A DNA stretch of 64,000 nucleotides, taken from the NCBI GenBank assembly GCA_028023455.1, contig JAQFVV010000049.1, positions 6,476,855-6,540,854 on the forward strand, read 5' to 3'. Below are positions 1 to 11,197 of the stretch, piece by piece. The DNA is from Epiperipatus broadwayi. Lineage: Eukaryota; Onychophora; Udeonychophora; Euonychophora; Peripatidae. The position numbers were made by a program, and so were the translations under genes. How positions within the stretch are numbered: position 1 is the first letter of the stretch; every line of letters begins with the position of its first letter. Under the pieces are notes generated by a model. It made no database searches. It was not told the origin of the DNA and saw nothing but the letters and a program-made list of their open reading frames with translations.

Positions 1-149
1 GGAATAGGTAGTATAACAGAGAAAAAAAAATAAGCTTAAATATTCACTCTTTCATTATTTTAAAACTATACCTCTATGGTATGAATGAAAAAACATATTA
101 TTCCATTTGCAACTTTTATAAAAACTTTATAAATTTATACAAGATTAAT

Positions 150-445
150 TTAACATGAATATAATAAGAGATTGCCTAATTATCTGCATTCATTAAAAAC
201 AGGTCATATGTTTGAGAAAAATAGTATAAAAATGATTAATTATACAAATAATAGAAGGATAGGAAAATTAAAGAGGCAATATTGATTAAGAATATAAAAC
301 AAAATCTTAATAGGGATTTTGGGGTAAAGACAATAATTTTATAAGCAATTATTAATAATAGTTTGAATTTTAAAAAAGTTAAAAGAATAAAATTGAAGAA
401 AATGCCAATAAAGAGAGGTGTTAAACAAGTATAAAAATTTTAAAA
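150..445 (+). pseudogene. possible Penelope-like GIY-YIG C-terminal remnant
   Basis: Broken reading frames here give an HSLKTGHMFEKNSIKM stretch followed by NNRRIGKLKRQY. This resembles the part after the GIY-YIG core in Penelope-like elements, where a His, a hydrophobic stretch and a basic RK-rich helix are usual. The bases around 258-285 (AAATTAAAGAGGCAAT) recur on the minus strand near 25,780-25,800, inside another Penelope C-terminal fragment. There are many stops. The assignment rests on a short similarity and is weak. Confidence 0.25.
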
Positions 446-582
446 AAATTGTCAGTTGGGTTTTTAGAAATAGGATTGTAAAGAAATAAGTAATTTTTGT
501 AATGTAAAAAAGTAATTTCTAATGTGGGAAAAGTTAACTGATAATTGTAAAATATTTAATAAAAATAAGAAAATGTTAGAAG

Positions 583-1314
583 TTGATTTATAATATAGAT
601 ATGTTGCAGGAATTATCAGATGAAAGTAGGAAAGTAGGACTAAAGATAAATGTTAAAAAGACTAAAGTAATGTTTAATCGATTTGCTCAAAATATGAAAA
701 TAAAGATTGATTATGATGAATTAGAAGAAGTTAACAGTTACAAATATCTTGGTCAGATTATTAATACAGATGGAAACATAATGGAAGAAATTAATCATAG
801 AATTAAACTTGGTTGGAGTGCTTTTGGTAGAAATAACTTGATACTAAAAGGAAATATGCCTATGTGTTTGAAAAGGAAGGTTTTTAATAAATGTGTTTTA
901 CCAGTTCTTACTTATGGATCTGAGACTTGGACACTTAATAGAAGAGCAATACAGAGACTTCAGACCACTCAAAGAAGTATGGAGAGATGTATGTTGGGAG
1001 TAACAAGAAGAGATCGAAAATGCAATGTATGGGTAAGAGAACAAACAGGTGTTACTGACCTCATTGAAAAAATTAAAAGATTGAAGTGGAGTTGGGCTGG
1101 ACATATTGCTAGAAGAGATGATAATAGATGGACAATTGAAATTTTAAACTGGATTCCAAGAGATTGTAAAAGACCCAGAAAGAGACCACATGTGAGATGG
1201 ATGGATGAAATAAGAAAGTGTGCAGGGGTGATGTGGAGAAGAGAAGCTGAAGATCGGAGAAGATGGATTAAACTTGGAGAGACCTTCATCCTGCAGTGGA
1301 TTGATAATGGTTGA
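583..1314 (+). CDS. RTE-type LINE ORF, C-terminal part after the reverse transcriptase
   Basis: This 243-codon open frame matches the end of an RTE-clade (BovB-like) non-LTR retrotransposon polyprotein. It begins just after the reverse transcriptase catalytic motif, in the stretch LSDESRKVGLKINVKKTKVM. It continues through SYKYLGQIINTDG, INHRIKLGWSAFGR, LPVLTYGSETWTLN and RLKWSWAGHIARRDDNRW, and ends LQWIDNG. These blocks are the thumb and connection region of RTE reverse transcriptases. The frame has no internal stop, so the copy is fairly young, but it lacks the endonuclease and the RT fingers and palm. It is a 5'-truncated, non-autonomous copy. The ATG at 583 lies in flanking sequence; similarity starts near 594. 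Confidence 0.85.
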   Translation: MIYNIDMLQELSDESRKVGLKINVKKTKVMFNRFAQNMKIKIDYDELEEVNSYKYLGQIINTDGNIMEEINHRIKLGWSAFGRNNLILKGNMPMCLKRKVFNKCVLPVLTYGSETWTLNRRAIQRLQTTQRSMERCMLGVTRRDRKCNVWVREQTGVTDLIEKIKRLKWSWAGHIARRDDNRWTIEILNWIPRDCKRPRKRPHVRWMDEIRKCAGVMWRREAEDRRRWIKLGETFILQWIDNG

Positions 1315-1337
1315 TAATGATGATGATGATGATATAT
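594..1337 (+). mobile_element. RTE LINE copy 1, 5'-truncated, with (GAT)n tail
   Basis: This is the element that holds the frame above. Its 3' end, GTGGATTGATAATGGTTGATAA, runs directly into GATGATGATGAT at 1318-1332. The same end and trinucleotide tail close the copies near 11,046, 36,712, 56,977 and 63,101. Trinucleotide 3' tails instead of poly-A are typical of RTE elements. A (TA)n run follows directly. Confidence 0.85.
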
Positions 1338-1516
1338 ATATATATAAAGTGATATAAAACAAATATTGATAGAATTATTTAAGATTAAAGTAATAAAATG
1401 GGAAATGATTATTTATTATGGTCAGGTTAAAATGTATACTTATTTTTGTTTATTTTGGGTATTTAATTATGTATATGAATATATGTATATATAATTATAT
1501 ATTTGAATAATTGTAG

Positions 1517-1560
1517 CTCTGATGATGATTGCAGAACAGTCAAAATTGTTAGTTTTGATG
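1517..1560 (+). ncRNA. weak hammerhead-like motif
   Basis: CTGATGA at 1519-1525 is followed by TGATTG, loop CAGAA and CAGTCA, a 6-bp stem with one wobble, and then AAAATTG where GAAA would be expected. No convincing stem I is visible. It may be a decayed hammerhead or chance in AT-rich DNA. Confidence 0.2.
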
Positions 1561-3740
1561 TAAATAAAGAGTATTGATAAAATCTTAAGAAAGTTGCAGA
1601 TGGTATATGTTAAAGTAGAAATCAATAAATAGAAAAATGAAGTTGAATAAAAGAAATGAATATTATCATGTACAGTATATGATGTGTGGTACCCATCATA
1701 TCAAATCTATTGTGCTTATTTCCCAGCATATTTGTTTACACATTTATTTCATTGTGATACTCATATGCAAAAGTAAACTTATGGTAAACCAGAAATTTTC
1801 ATATCAAAGTTTTCCAAGTTTTAAATAAATTTCTTGTAAATCATTTAATTTTATGCTTATGAACATTATTTATTTGTTTACTTAATTTTGATTTTGTAAA
1901 CTTTATGTATAAATGACCAGAAAAAAATTGAATTATACTTCCTTCTTATCTTTTTCATATTATTTATTTTTCCTTTCTCTGATCATGAAATCTCAATCAA
2001 ACTATAAATACAGTGGAGGGTTTTATCAATCTTCACTACTCTAGTTGGATCATTATTTCTCCACTATTCATGCTAACTATAAGAAAATGATTACTAAGTA
2101 AAAATCATACTTATTTTTGTTGCTGAAATGAGTTATTAATAAATTGAAAAATCTATGAGAGCATCTGAAATGTCTTGCTAAATTTCTATAATGCTTGCTC
2201 CTGGTAATTTGTTATTATCATAAAAATATTCCCATAAATATAGATCATGAAAAAAGAATAAACAAAAGGAAATATGCAATGGAAAATTATCTGATACAAT
2301 TTTTTAAAAATTTATTTAATTAACAACTTTTCTCTATTATTAGCATATATAGTTACTGTAAATTCTGTTTTCTAATTAAGTCCACATTTTTTCTGCTTAG
2401 CATTAGATTTTAATTTTCATTCCTTATGATGTTAAGTTAATAATGTCACATGATTTTTTTGTATTATGCATTAATATTTTTTATTATATGTCTTTAAACC
2501 TAGATGTATACTTCTATTACAAACTGTTTAGTTATAAATTATTATTTGCTTCATTTTCTCTCATATCATTTTTAGAATATATATGTTTGATATTGCTAAA
2601 TTTTATCATTAAACTAGTATGGCACACATGCTTTCTTTTTTCATCATTTATGCATTTTCCAAAAATGCTGTACTTTGCATTTCTTTTTATTTGCATATGT
2701 TAAATTATAATAAAATTTTAGAATTAAAATAAATAAATTATAAAATTTATTATGCACTATGTTTAATAATTTACCAACAAAAAAAAAATTTATACTCCTG
2801 TAAATATTTAAACATTTGAGTATTTTAACACCAATTTAAATAATAGTCATGTTTACACTATTTTATGCCACTTTAAATTTATATGTTCTATGAACAAGCT
2901 AGCTTATTATGTTCATTTCAAACTCTGATAATTACTATTTAAAAAATATGTTAAAATTTATAATAAGAAAAAACCAAAAACTACGACTTCGTTATTCTCC
3001 ACTGACTTAATCTGTAGATAAATATATGTTTATCTTTACATATTTAACTCACTTTTATAATTCTTCATATACTTTATGATCGATATTTGAAATTTTGTCT
3101 ATGCATTATTCTTCAATACTTCAATTAGTTATAATGAAATTAATTGACTGGTTTTCAATATATAATAAGTTACTATTATATGTTTTAAAATTCTTATCCT
3201 TCATAAACATTTCACTTATGTGCAAAACTCATGATTCTCTATTTTTGAGCAGATTATTACTTAGAAATTATGTTAACGATGTATTTTAGAATTAACTGTC
3301 TTGAGAGAGTTGATTCCAATTTGATTCTGCCATAGAACGAACAGGTAGAAAAAATTTGATGTGAATCCAGTAGTATTTGATGTTGTCGAATTTATGTATT
3401 TCATTTACTTGTGATTAATATTATTTAAATTTTCAATGGGAAATAATAAAATGTCTTTGATAGTTTAGATATCTAAATAAATCAGATATTATGCACATCT
3501 TTTTATTTTGAATTATAGAGAGCAAGTAAAAAAAATCCTCTGTAAATCAAACAATTTTCACTTTATTCGTTATATTGCATTTTTTAATATCAATGAAATA
3601 TTTTTGAGTATGTTTTAAATTCCCAAATGGAGGGGGAAAAACACCATTGCTCTACATTTTTTCGAAATATTAGCAATGGATAGGCAGCCATGTATTTTTG
3701 ATTATTATTATTATTATTTTATTAAAATGGCTCAACTTTA
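1561..3740. other. AT-rich stretch without recognised gene
   Basis: Only short open frames (up to 86 codons) of AT-driven composition (Phe, Ile, Leu, Lys, Asn) occur, with no motif I recognise and no clear repeat boundary. Confidence 0.6.
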
Positions 3741-3754
3741 AAAAAATTAAATCA

Positions 3755-3835
3755 ACTAGCAGGGTGCTGCTGGATAAGAGGTGCCTATGTGCAAAGTCAA
3801 TATTAGCACACGCACCCCACGGCAATTCCATGAAA
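3755..3835. other. GC-richer patch of unknown origin
   Basis: About 80 bases stand out from the AT-rich surroundings, with GGGTGCTGCTGG, GGTGCC, GCACACGCACCCCACGGC. GGGTGC at 3761 and GCACCC at 3813 can pair. It resembles part of a repeat or a small structured RNA, but I do not recognise it. Confidence 0.2.
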
Positions 3836-3839
3836 TAAA

Positions 3840-6005
3840 ATTTGTAAATTAAAAACATATATTTTCCTGTACTTTTGCGGGAAAAACTTGAAACTAAAAC
3901 TTTAGTCGTTTAACGTGTTTGGTAAGTAACTTACATTTTTTATTCATTTATTTCTATAAAACAAACTTAAAGATTGCATACAACACTCATGCTAAAATAA
4001 AACAAATTAATGTTTAAGAAATAATTTTAAAAACAGTAATTAAATAATGCCTTAAAATAAAAATATTCATTTAGTAACGTAAGTGGAAATTTATTAGATT
4101 TGAAGTTTTTAATTTTTTTATACTTTTTTCTTTTAAAACTTTTTATATTATTTTTTGAACAATCTTGCAAATAAGGTATATTTTTTAAATATATGTTTTT
4201 GTCACATTCAAAAGAATCTTCCTCTCTCCCCACACACATGAAAATATTGCATCACTCCCTCTGCCTTTTTCTCAGGATGGGAGTAGTATTACATAATTAA
4301 TTATGCTTCTAGTTTACCTACCTGCTTATAAAATATTATCTAGAGCTAGGATATGATTTTCAGGGATACAACATGGTGTCTTCCATTGCTTTACCTTTGA
4401 AGACTGGACAATTTTGCAATTCCAACTCATATAGTGAGGAGAAAAATTAAACTGTTTTTCTTTATGCCTTATATAATGGTTTATCTTTATTATCTTTTCT
4501 ACAGTGCAATACTTATAACATGACAGATATATGACAACTAGGATAAGTTATGATACATGTAGTTATATATTGTACAAGTGGGATATTTATAGAATCTCCA
4601 AGCTTTGTGTGGAAAAGCACAAATCATGGTAAATATTTACAAGGATTGTCTACTTTATCAAACTTCTATTGATCTCTTTGTTTTACATAACATGGAAGAG
4701 GAGGCTCTTGATTGATTATGAATTGTTGGTGTTGAATTTTGATGTGCTGATACCATATGCTAAATAAAATAAATGATGTCAACATTAACTAGCATGTCAA
4801 TTAATTCATTTAAAATAGGCAAAAGTAGTTCTTGTTTGTTTGAAAATCCATTTAAAATCTTTCATGCATAAACTTATTCATGTTTTCTATTAAAAAAGTT
4901 ATATTCCTTCAATAATATAATATTTACAGATTTATTTTTTATATGCATGTTATTCTACTATTAATAAATTTATTTCATTATATATAGTCCAATATTTTAA
5001 AATTTCATAGTTACATTGTTTATTAGCAATTAACATGCATTTAGACTTTAGTGTTAGATTTAATTTGGTAAGTAAAAACAATTTTGTTTGCTGCTGTTTC
5101 AGAAAATTTATCACTAGAGTAACATTTAGAATAGCTTTCAAATGATGTTATATGGTTGTTACATGGAAGAGAGTGGCATTAAAATATCAATTTAACCAAT
5201 TTTTTAAAAATTAAATATTTTGGTGATATCTGTTTTTTTAAATTTATGTTTTTTTCTAACTCTGAGTTCCTTGAATTTGAGTTATCATGTAGCTAAAGCA
5301 GATGGCAAGTCCACAATCAAAAACCAATTTTGAAACATATTTGGGTAATATCACAGATCACTTATGATTTTTCAGAAAGATAACAAATCTAACAAGTTCA
5401 ATTTCAATGAAAAGTCCATTAATAAAATTATGTAAAAAAATAATATTGGTCTTAAAATGAAAAAAAAGGGTAAGTTTTAAAAATAAAAAATATATATGAG
5501 ACAATATCATAATCAATTTCAGTATTTTATATTCCAAATGTGGATGCTTTAATTGCTGCCATATATCAAACAATCTATACCATTAATTCTAAAAAATAAC
5601 TGATAAAAGTAATTATTTACTGTATGGCTACTGCACTATTATTATAATTATTATAAGACAATATTTTTGAAGTAATTTTATTTTAAATAAATTTATAATA
5701 AAACAATTATTAATTTAATAACAAACAAAAATATATTCTGTAATCAACTGGGTTTTTTTTAAAGAAAAATGTTTAATAAATTTATAATGTAATGAAAAAA
5801 GAAAATCAAATCTAGTTTTATAACAATAAAAAAATGTAAGTTTTTCTTTATTATTATTATTTCTAGCAAGTAATAAATGATATATATATATTTATGCTTT
5901 TAGCTACTTGTATAATTATATAGATTAATTGCATTATTCTATTTTTTAAAAAAGATAAATTATATATAATATTAATTTGTTTATGTATTGCCATTTTTAA
6001 ATTAA
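3840..6005. other. AT-rich stretch without recognised gene
   Basis: I see no protein similarity, no RNA gene and no clear terminal repeats. The sequence is dominated by A and T runs and scattered (TA)n. Confidence 0.6.
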
Positions 6006-6009
6006 GTTA

Positions 6010-6660
6010 AATCTTAATAATATTTATATATGTATGTAGATAAAAGATTTTTTGGGTAAAACCATGTATTATTTTCTATTATATATTGATATTTCAATGA
6101 ACTAGAATCCGCCATTGTCAAGGTAAACTCTTGGAAAAAAATTTGTTCGATCTCAAACTGTAACATGACTGAGTGTGAGATGAAGTATGAGAATCAGTTT
6201 GAAATATTGTTTTCAGAATATGAGATTTATCAAAATGTATATTTCTCTTAGTTTTAACACCCATCAATTTAAAATCAATATTTGAAGACAGATAAAATAA
6301 GAGATTTCCATATGGCTGGAATATGTTGTGCTTCATCAGCCCTATTTAAACCAGTAGGTCTCTTTAATATTTCAATTGACTCTCAGATGGTTCTCAAATC
6401 ATATCTTTCCAAATTAGCAAGCATTTTTGCATTGTCAAAGTCAGGTTTGTAACCAATTTCCAAAAAATGAGAAGTAAAAACTGATGTGTTAATTTTTTGA
6501 TTAAAAACATTTTTATGTTTCTTAATTCTGACATTTATTTGTCTATTAGACTGACCTACATAGATTCTTAGGCACTGCAAACATGGAATTTTATAAACTC
6601 CTTGGTGATTTAATGTTTTCACGGTTATATGATGTAGATAAAAGTTTTTTGGATAAAACT
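6010..6660 (-). mobile_element. Penelope-like element 3' end, minus-strand copy
   Basis: Read on the minus strand this holds the GIY-YIG coding end (6622-6383) followed by a 3' untranslated region down to about 6010. The segment GTTTTATCC...CTTTTATCTACAT lies both upstream of the coding part (about 6657-6630) and at its 3' terminus (about 6062-6028). It therefore behaves as a short direct repeat bracketing the unit, as expected for a head-to-tail junction of Penelope copies (pseudo-LTR). Confidence 0.7.
6383..6622 (-). CDS. Penelope-like element GIY-YIG endonuclease domain (fragment)
   Basis: This 79-residue frame is a GIY-YIG nuclease domain of the kind found at the C-terminus of Penelope-like retroelements. 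Visible are GVYKIPC (the GIY-like strand) near residues 8-14, then CLRIYVGQSNR (the YIG strand, YVG here) near 18-28, and VRIKKHK as the Arg/His helix. HFLEIGYKPDFDNAKML follows, where Penelope proteins usually carry a His. The domain is thought to nick target DNA for integration. The reverse transcriptase part is missing, so this is a truncated copy. A diverged plus-strand sister copy starts only about 40 bases away, pointing the opposite way. Confidence 0.75.
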   Translation of the reverse strand: MKTLNHQGVYKIPCLQCLRIYVGQSNRQINVRIKKHKNVFNQKINTSVFTSHFLEIGYKPDFDNAKMLANLERYDLRTI

Positions 6661-7250
6661 AAGAAGTTTATAATATTCCATGTTTACTTTGCCCAAGAAG
6701 TTATGTAGGTCAGTCTAATAGATGAATAAATGTCAGAATTAAGGAACATAAAAGTGCTTTTAATCAACAAATTAACGCATCAGTTTTTATTTCTCATTTT
6801 TTGGAAATTGATCATAAACCTGACTTTGACAATGCAAAAATGCTTGCTAATTTGGAGAGATATGATTTGAGAACCATGAGAGAGTCAATTTAAATATTAA
6901 AGAGACCTACTGGTTTAAATAGAACTGATGAAGAACAATGTATTCCAACCATATGGAAACCTTTTATTTTATCTATGTCTTTGAATATTGATTTTAAATT
7001 GATGGGTGTTAAAACTAAAAAAAATATACATTTTGATAAACCTCATATTTTGAATACTAAACTATTTCAAACTGATTCTTATGCTTCATCTCGCACTCAG
7101 TCATGTTACAGTTTGAGATCAAACAAATTTTCTTTCAAGAGTTTACTCTGACAATGGTGGATGCTAGTTCTTCAAAATATCGGTATATAATAGAAATAAT
7201 ATACGGTTTTATCCCAAAAACTTTTATCTACATCATATTACCATGAAAAC
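6640..7250 (+). mobile_element. Penelope-like element 3' end, plus-strand copy
   Basis: This mirrors the minus-strand copy at 6010-6660: the same GIY-YIG end, the same 3' untranslated sequence (TTGATGGGTGTTAAAACTAA, CAGTCATGTTACAGTTTGAG), and the same terminus with ATCCCAAAAACTTTTATCTA and CCATGAAAACATTAAAT. The two form an imperfect inverted repeat with arms of about 600 bases. Confidence 0.7.
6666..6893 (+). pseudogene. Penelope-like GIY-YIG domain, broken by a stop
   Basis: The frame reads VYNIPC, CPRSYVGQSNR, then a TGA stop at 6723-6725 where the sister copy has Gln (CAA), then INVRIKEHKSAF, DHKPDFDNAKML and ERYDLRTM to a final stop. It is the same domain as the minus-strand copy next door, diverged at scattered positions. 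It is non-functional as read, unless the stop is suppressed. Confidence 0.7.
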
Positions 7251-7254
7251 ATTA

Positions 7255-8865
7255 AATATTATATATATATATGTTATATATAAAATTAAAATTAGGTCAT
7301 CTGACTTGATTTTTTATCAATTCAATTCAAAATATATATATATAGAGAAGAAAGAATAGTAAATAGTACTACAATAAAAATGTAAGCTATCATCTGCTAA
7401 TTCACATTATCAACTAGGTAATATAAATACTATTTATTGAGAGTAAATAGTATGCCAACTCAGTAGTAAAGCATTAATTGTGTTAAACTCAACAATGCCA
7501 GTTTAAATTTATATAAATTGTTACTACTTTATTAGAAATTTTAAGGGTTATAGTAAAAAATAGAATGTTACATTAGCTGATTTAATATTATAAAAATATA
7601 TAGGTATCTTGTTCATATAGAATTTAGCTCCATATCAAAAATATAAATGTATAAAGATTTGTTTATTCTATGATGATTCATAAAGCATCCGAATAACAAA
7701 AATAACAGAGCTCAGCTGTGAAGCCATGAACCTTCAGGTCTTGAGTCTGCCACCATAATATTGCACCAAATCATGCAGGACTATTCCAGGGAATAAAACA
7801 CTGATGATTTCAATAAAATCATTTCACTTTTATAATTCAACATTACATATTTTGAATTAATATTTTTCATATTTCTTAATGGAGATCTTGAAAACAATTT
7901 GATTATTGAAACTTATAAATTTGTTAATACTGTAATTGAAGTAATATACTTTGTTCAATGTTTATAACATATTTATCTTGATTATATGTTTTTGTATTTA
8001 TTGTATTTAATGGTACAGAGTTGAAACACCTCATGATTTATAAAATATTTTTCAATGGTATTGTAAATAAAAAATAAATGAAAGAGAGAAAAAGCTAACA
8101 TATTAGAATACAAGTATACATTTTTAAAAATTTTATTATTATTACTGTGTTTGTGTTTAGTTATCATTGTTCAAAAAAGCTCAAATCCTTTATCAGCCAG
8201 AGAAGGAAAAAAAATATATTGATGATTATCACCTTGAGAATATGAATCAAATCTAATATCTTGATATTATTTTAGATTAAAATGTGGACTTAGTTATTTA
8301 GGGTTTTACAGTTCAATGTGTTGCTGCTTTTAATAATAAAATATAGAATATTTCATCCCAGTGTTAAAACTATTATAAGTAAATAAATTGATTGTAGAGC
8401 TATTATTTTATTCCAATTATTTTATTGAAATAAAATTTGAATCTCTTATCTATTGAACATAAAAGCATTAAAAAACTTTAAAGATGCTTTCTAAAATTCT
8501 AAAACTATGATGACAAGATAATAAAACCAGTGAATACAATCGTTAATTTTCTGGATCTAAGACTACAGATTCTAATACTGTAATTATGTTTATGTAAAAT
8601 GAAAAACTATATACATAACATACTAAAAGTTATTTTATAATGAACTTTAGCATCATTTAGATAAAAAAGGGAGACAAATTATTATTTCAAAACCATTCTA
8701 AAAAAGCGTAATTTAGGGCTTTTTATTGGAAAAATATTGTTGAATATAGAAATCAATGAAGAGTTATAATTTAAAAATGTATTAAAATATTTCATAAAAA
8801 AATGTTTGTTGCAGATGAAGTTAAAAGTTATCACCACAAAATACTAAATAACCAAATAATGGATT
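7255..8865. other. AT-rich stretch without recognised gene
   Basis: (TA)n runs lie at about 7258-7270 and 7331-7343. A GC-richer patch at 7700-7795 holds CAGGTCTTGAGTCTG, which is loosely like a tRNA B box, but no matching A box is convincing. Nothing else is recognised. Confidence 0.5.
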
Positions 8866-8968
8866 AGCATATTCTATTTGTATTTATATACTGTACTATT
8901 TTCATAATCTAATGTAAGTATTGAATGTCTTTAGAAAAAATTAACTTTTTTTAAATATTCCAAACACA
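8866..8968 (-). repeat. family A repeat, 3' fragment
   Basis: Minus-strand sequence matches the 3' part of the family A repeat seen complete at 12,485-12,755: the TTGGAATATTTAAA region, the sequence around CAATACTTACATTAGAT, and AATC near the end. The head and central hairpin are missing. Confidence 0.4.
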
Positions 8969-8969
8969 T

Positions 8970-11040
8970 ATGGACATGTTTGTGGGTCATGGGATATGTA
9001 TGTATAATAATCATTAAATTCATCTACAGTATATTCTTGTCTTTATTTTTTTACAATTAGAATAGCCATTCTTACTTGTGAGTAGTTTCTTCTATTGCTG
9101 ATGTTTACAGTCTTAAAAGGTAAATTTCATTGGCTCTATTCTTCATTTAATATTAGACACAGTTTAGTTTAAATCTATTTTGATTAGATTTTTTGTAAAC
9201 AAAAAAAAAAGCAATTCCGTTGTCAGGATTCATTTAAAATTAAAATAATTTTATTTTATAGAAATGGTAGTTGGAAAATGTGGATGATTGGGTATTCTAG
9301 CTAATCAAATCAAAAGAATGTTCTTAATATTTTGAATACAACCCAAACTTTGATTTAAAATATAATGTTCAAGATACTTAAGTATATTACAAAGCAGTAA
9401 TGAAAAAATGCCAGTAATTGTTAGCTTGAATAGATCATAGCTTGAGAATATGAATAAGTTTAAATATCTGTCATTATTTTTAGATAGAATGACAGATGTA
9501 AATATTGAAATGCAACACAATTACTTTCAATTAAATTAGGTGCATATAGGACTAATCACTCTCTTAAATTCATTGAATAAAAATAAAGACATGGATCTGT
9601 ATTATAACATAAAAACATTAACAATTTTTTATTTAAAAAAAATCTCTATAATATTCTTATGGATATTGAAAATACAATCACATGTTCTTCTTTCTGCAAA
9701 TTCATTATTATTGGATCTATTATTGTAAAGGCATATTTTTTCATGAGAAGGTCCTCATTGATATTATAAGAATTATGTCAAATACACTGTTATTGGAAAA
9801 AGATGCTGAAGTTTGTCAAAATGAAAAATTTGCAGTATATGCAAGTAAAAACAGTATGGCAGGATGTCCAATAAAAGGATTATATATACAAATATAAGTT
9901 TTAAAGGATTATGAGCTTAGAATTTGATATATTTAATAAAAACTGATTTTTGTCACTTTTTTCTCCACATATTTTTTTTAGACTTTCAATGGCTATTTTC
10001 ATTTATGACTGGCTGTAAATGGTAATGATGAATCAAAACTTCAGACATTTTGATGAACTTTAAGAGAATTAAGATATTAGATTATATATATAATTGTCAA
10101 CTTCTAAATTTTAAAATAAAATACATGTAATGTAAAAAAAAAAAATCTACTTGACAGAATATTTTGTTGCAACGACGAGACAAAAGTGTCTGTCTATAAA
10201 GTATTAAAAAGGCTTAAATATAAACAAAGTATAAAAAAGTATGTAGTTATATATTACAATAAAAAAAGAGAAAGACAGAGAGAAAGAGAAGAAACGGATT
10301 TTCTAAGTTTCTTAAGGCAAAGGTATTCGTTAATTATTTTAAAAGTATAGTGATATAATGAAAAGTTAAAAAAAAAGATAAATGAATTAAATTCGAGATT
10401 TTTGTCAATTTAAAGATAAAGCGGAAGTAAATAACATGTACTTTTGACAATATTTAAATAAATTTGGCTTTAATATTTTATTAATGACATCTAAATTAGC
10501 AATGATCAAATGATTCATTATAAATAAAATTGAAGGTAAATTATTCCTTTACATTCTTAGGATACAGTATTTCTTCCATTGGGGATGAAGGCTATGCAAT
10601 ATTAAAATCCTATTTATATGATATATTAAGTGAATTGACTCTTACTTGATCAAAGCGAAATTAATCTGAGATATTTCTATTTTCTAGCTAATAATAAATC
10701 ATCGCCTATTTACGGACTAATTGAATAATCATTTCGTAATTTCATAATATTTTTACATAGCTTTAGCTAGTTGAGAGAGCTTATTATATCTATATGCTTG
10801 CTTCACATACTGATATTCAAAATAGTTTGAAAACTTCACAGTAAGCTTTTAAAAACATGGTATTTTTTCATATCCATTCATAATACAATATCTTCTAACA
10901 GTTATTTTGCTATTTTATATTATTTTTGATTCTTTTAATATCTGACAATTATTTAACTACTGTATTTCTACATCTCTTACAGTATAATCATCTCTTTTGA
11001 AGCTTCAATATCTAATTATTTAGTTGCAAATTGCTAGGTT
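8970..11040. other. AT-rich stretch without recognised gene
   Basis: A purine-rich tract (GA-rich) lies at about 10,262-10,300. Short open frames near 9,305-9,900 show no motif I recognise. Confidence 0.55.
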
Positions 11041-11043
11041 TTT

Positions 11044-11197
11044 CATCATCATCACCAACCATTATCAGTACACTGCAGATGAAGGTTTCTCCAAGTTCAA
11101 TCCATCTTCTCTGATCTTTAACTTCCCTGCAGCACTGCTGCACACTTTCTTATTTCATTCATCCATCTCATATGTGCTCTCTTTATGGGTCTGTAGT
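11044..11197 (-). mobile_element. RTE LINE 3'-end scrap
   Basis: The minus strand carries the last 150 or so bases of the RTE element (GAAATAAGAAAGTGTGCAGC, GGTTGGTGATGATGATGA). It starts at ATCATCATCACCAACCATTA and stops abruptly at about 11,197, where Penelope sequence begins. It is severely 5'-truncated and lies back to back with the Penelope copy. Confidence 0.75.

Noticed and set aside
2443-2703. 86-codon hydrophobic frame as a gene
   Set aside because: Composition is explained by T-rich DNA; no signal, no homologous copy and no splice context.
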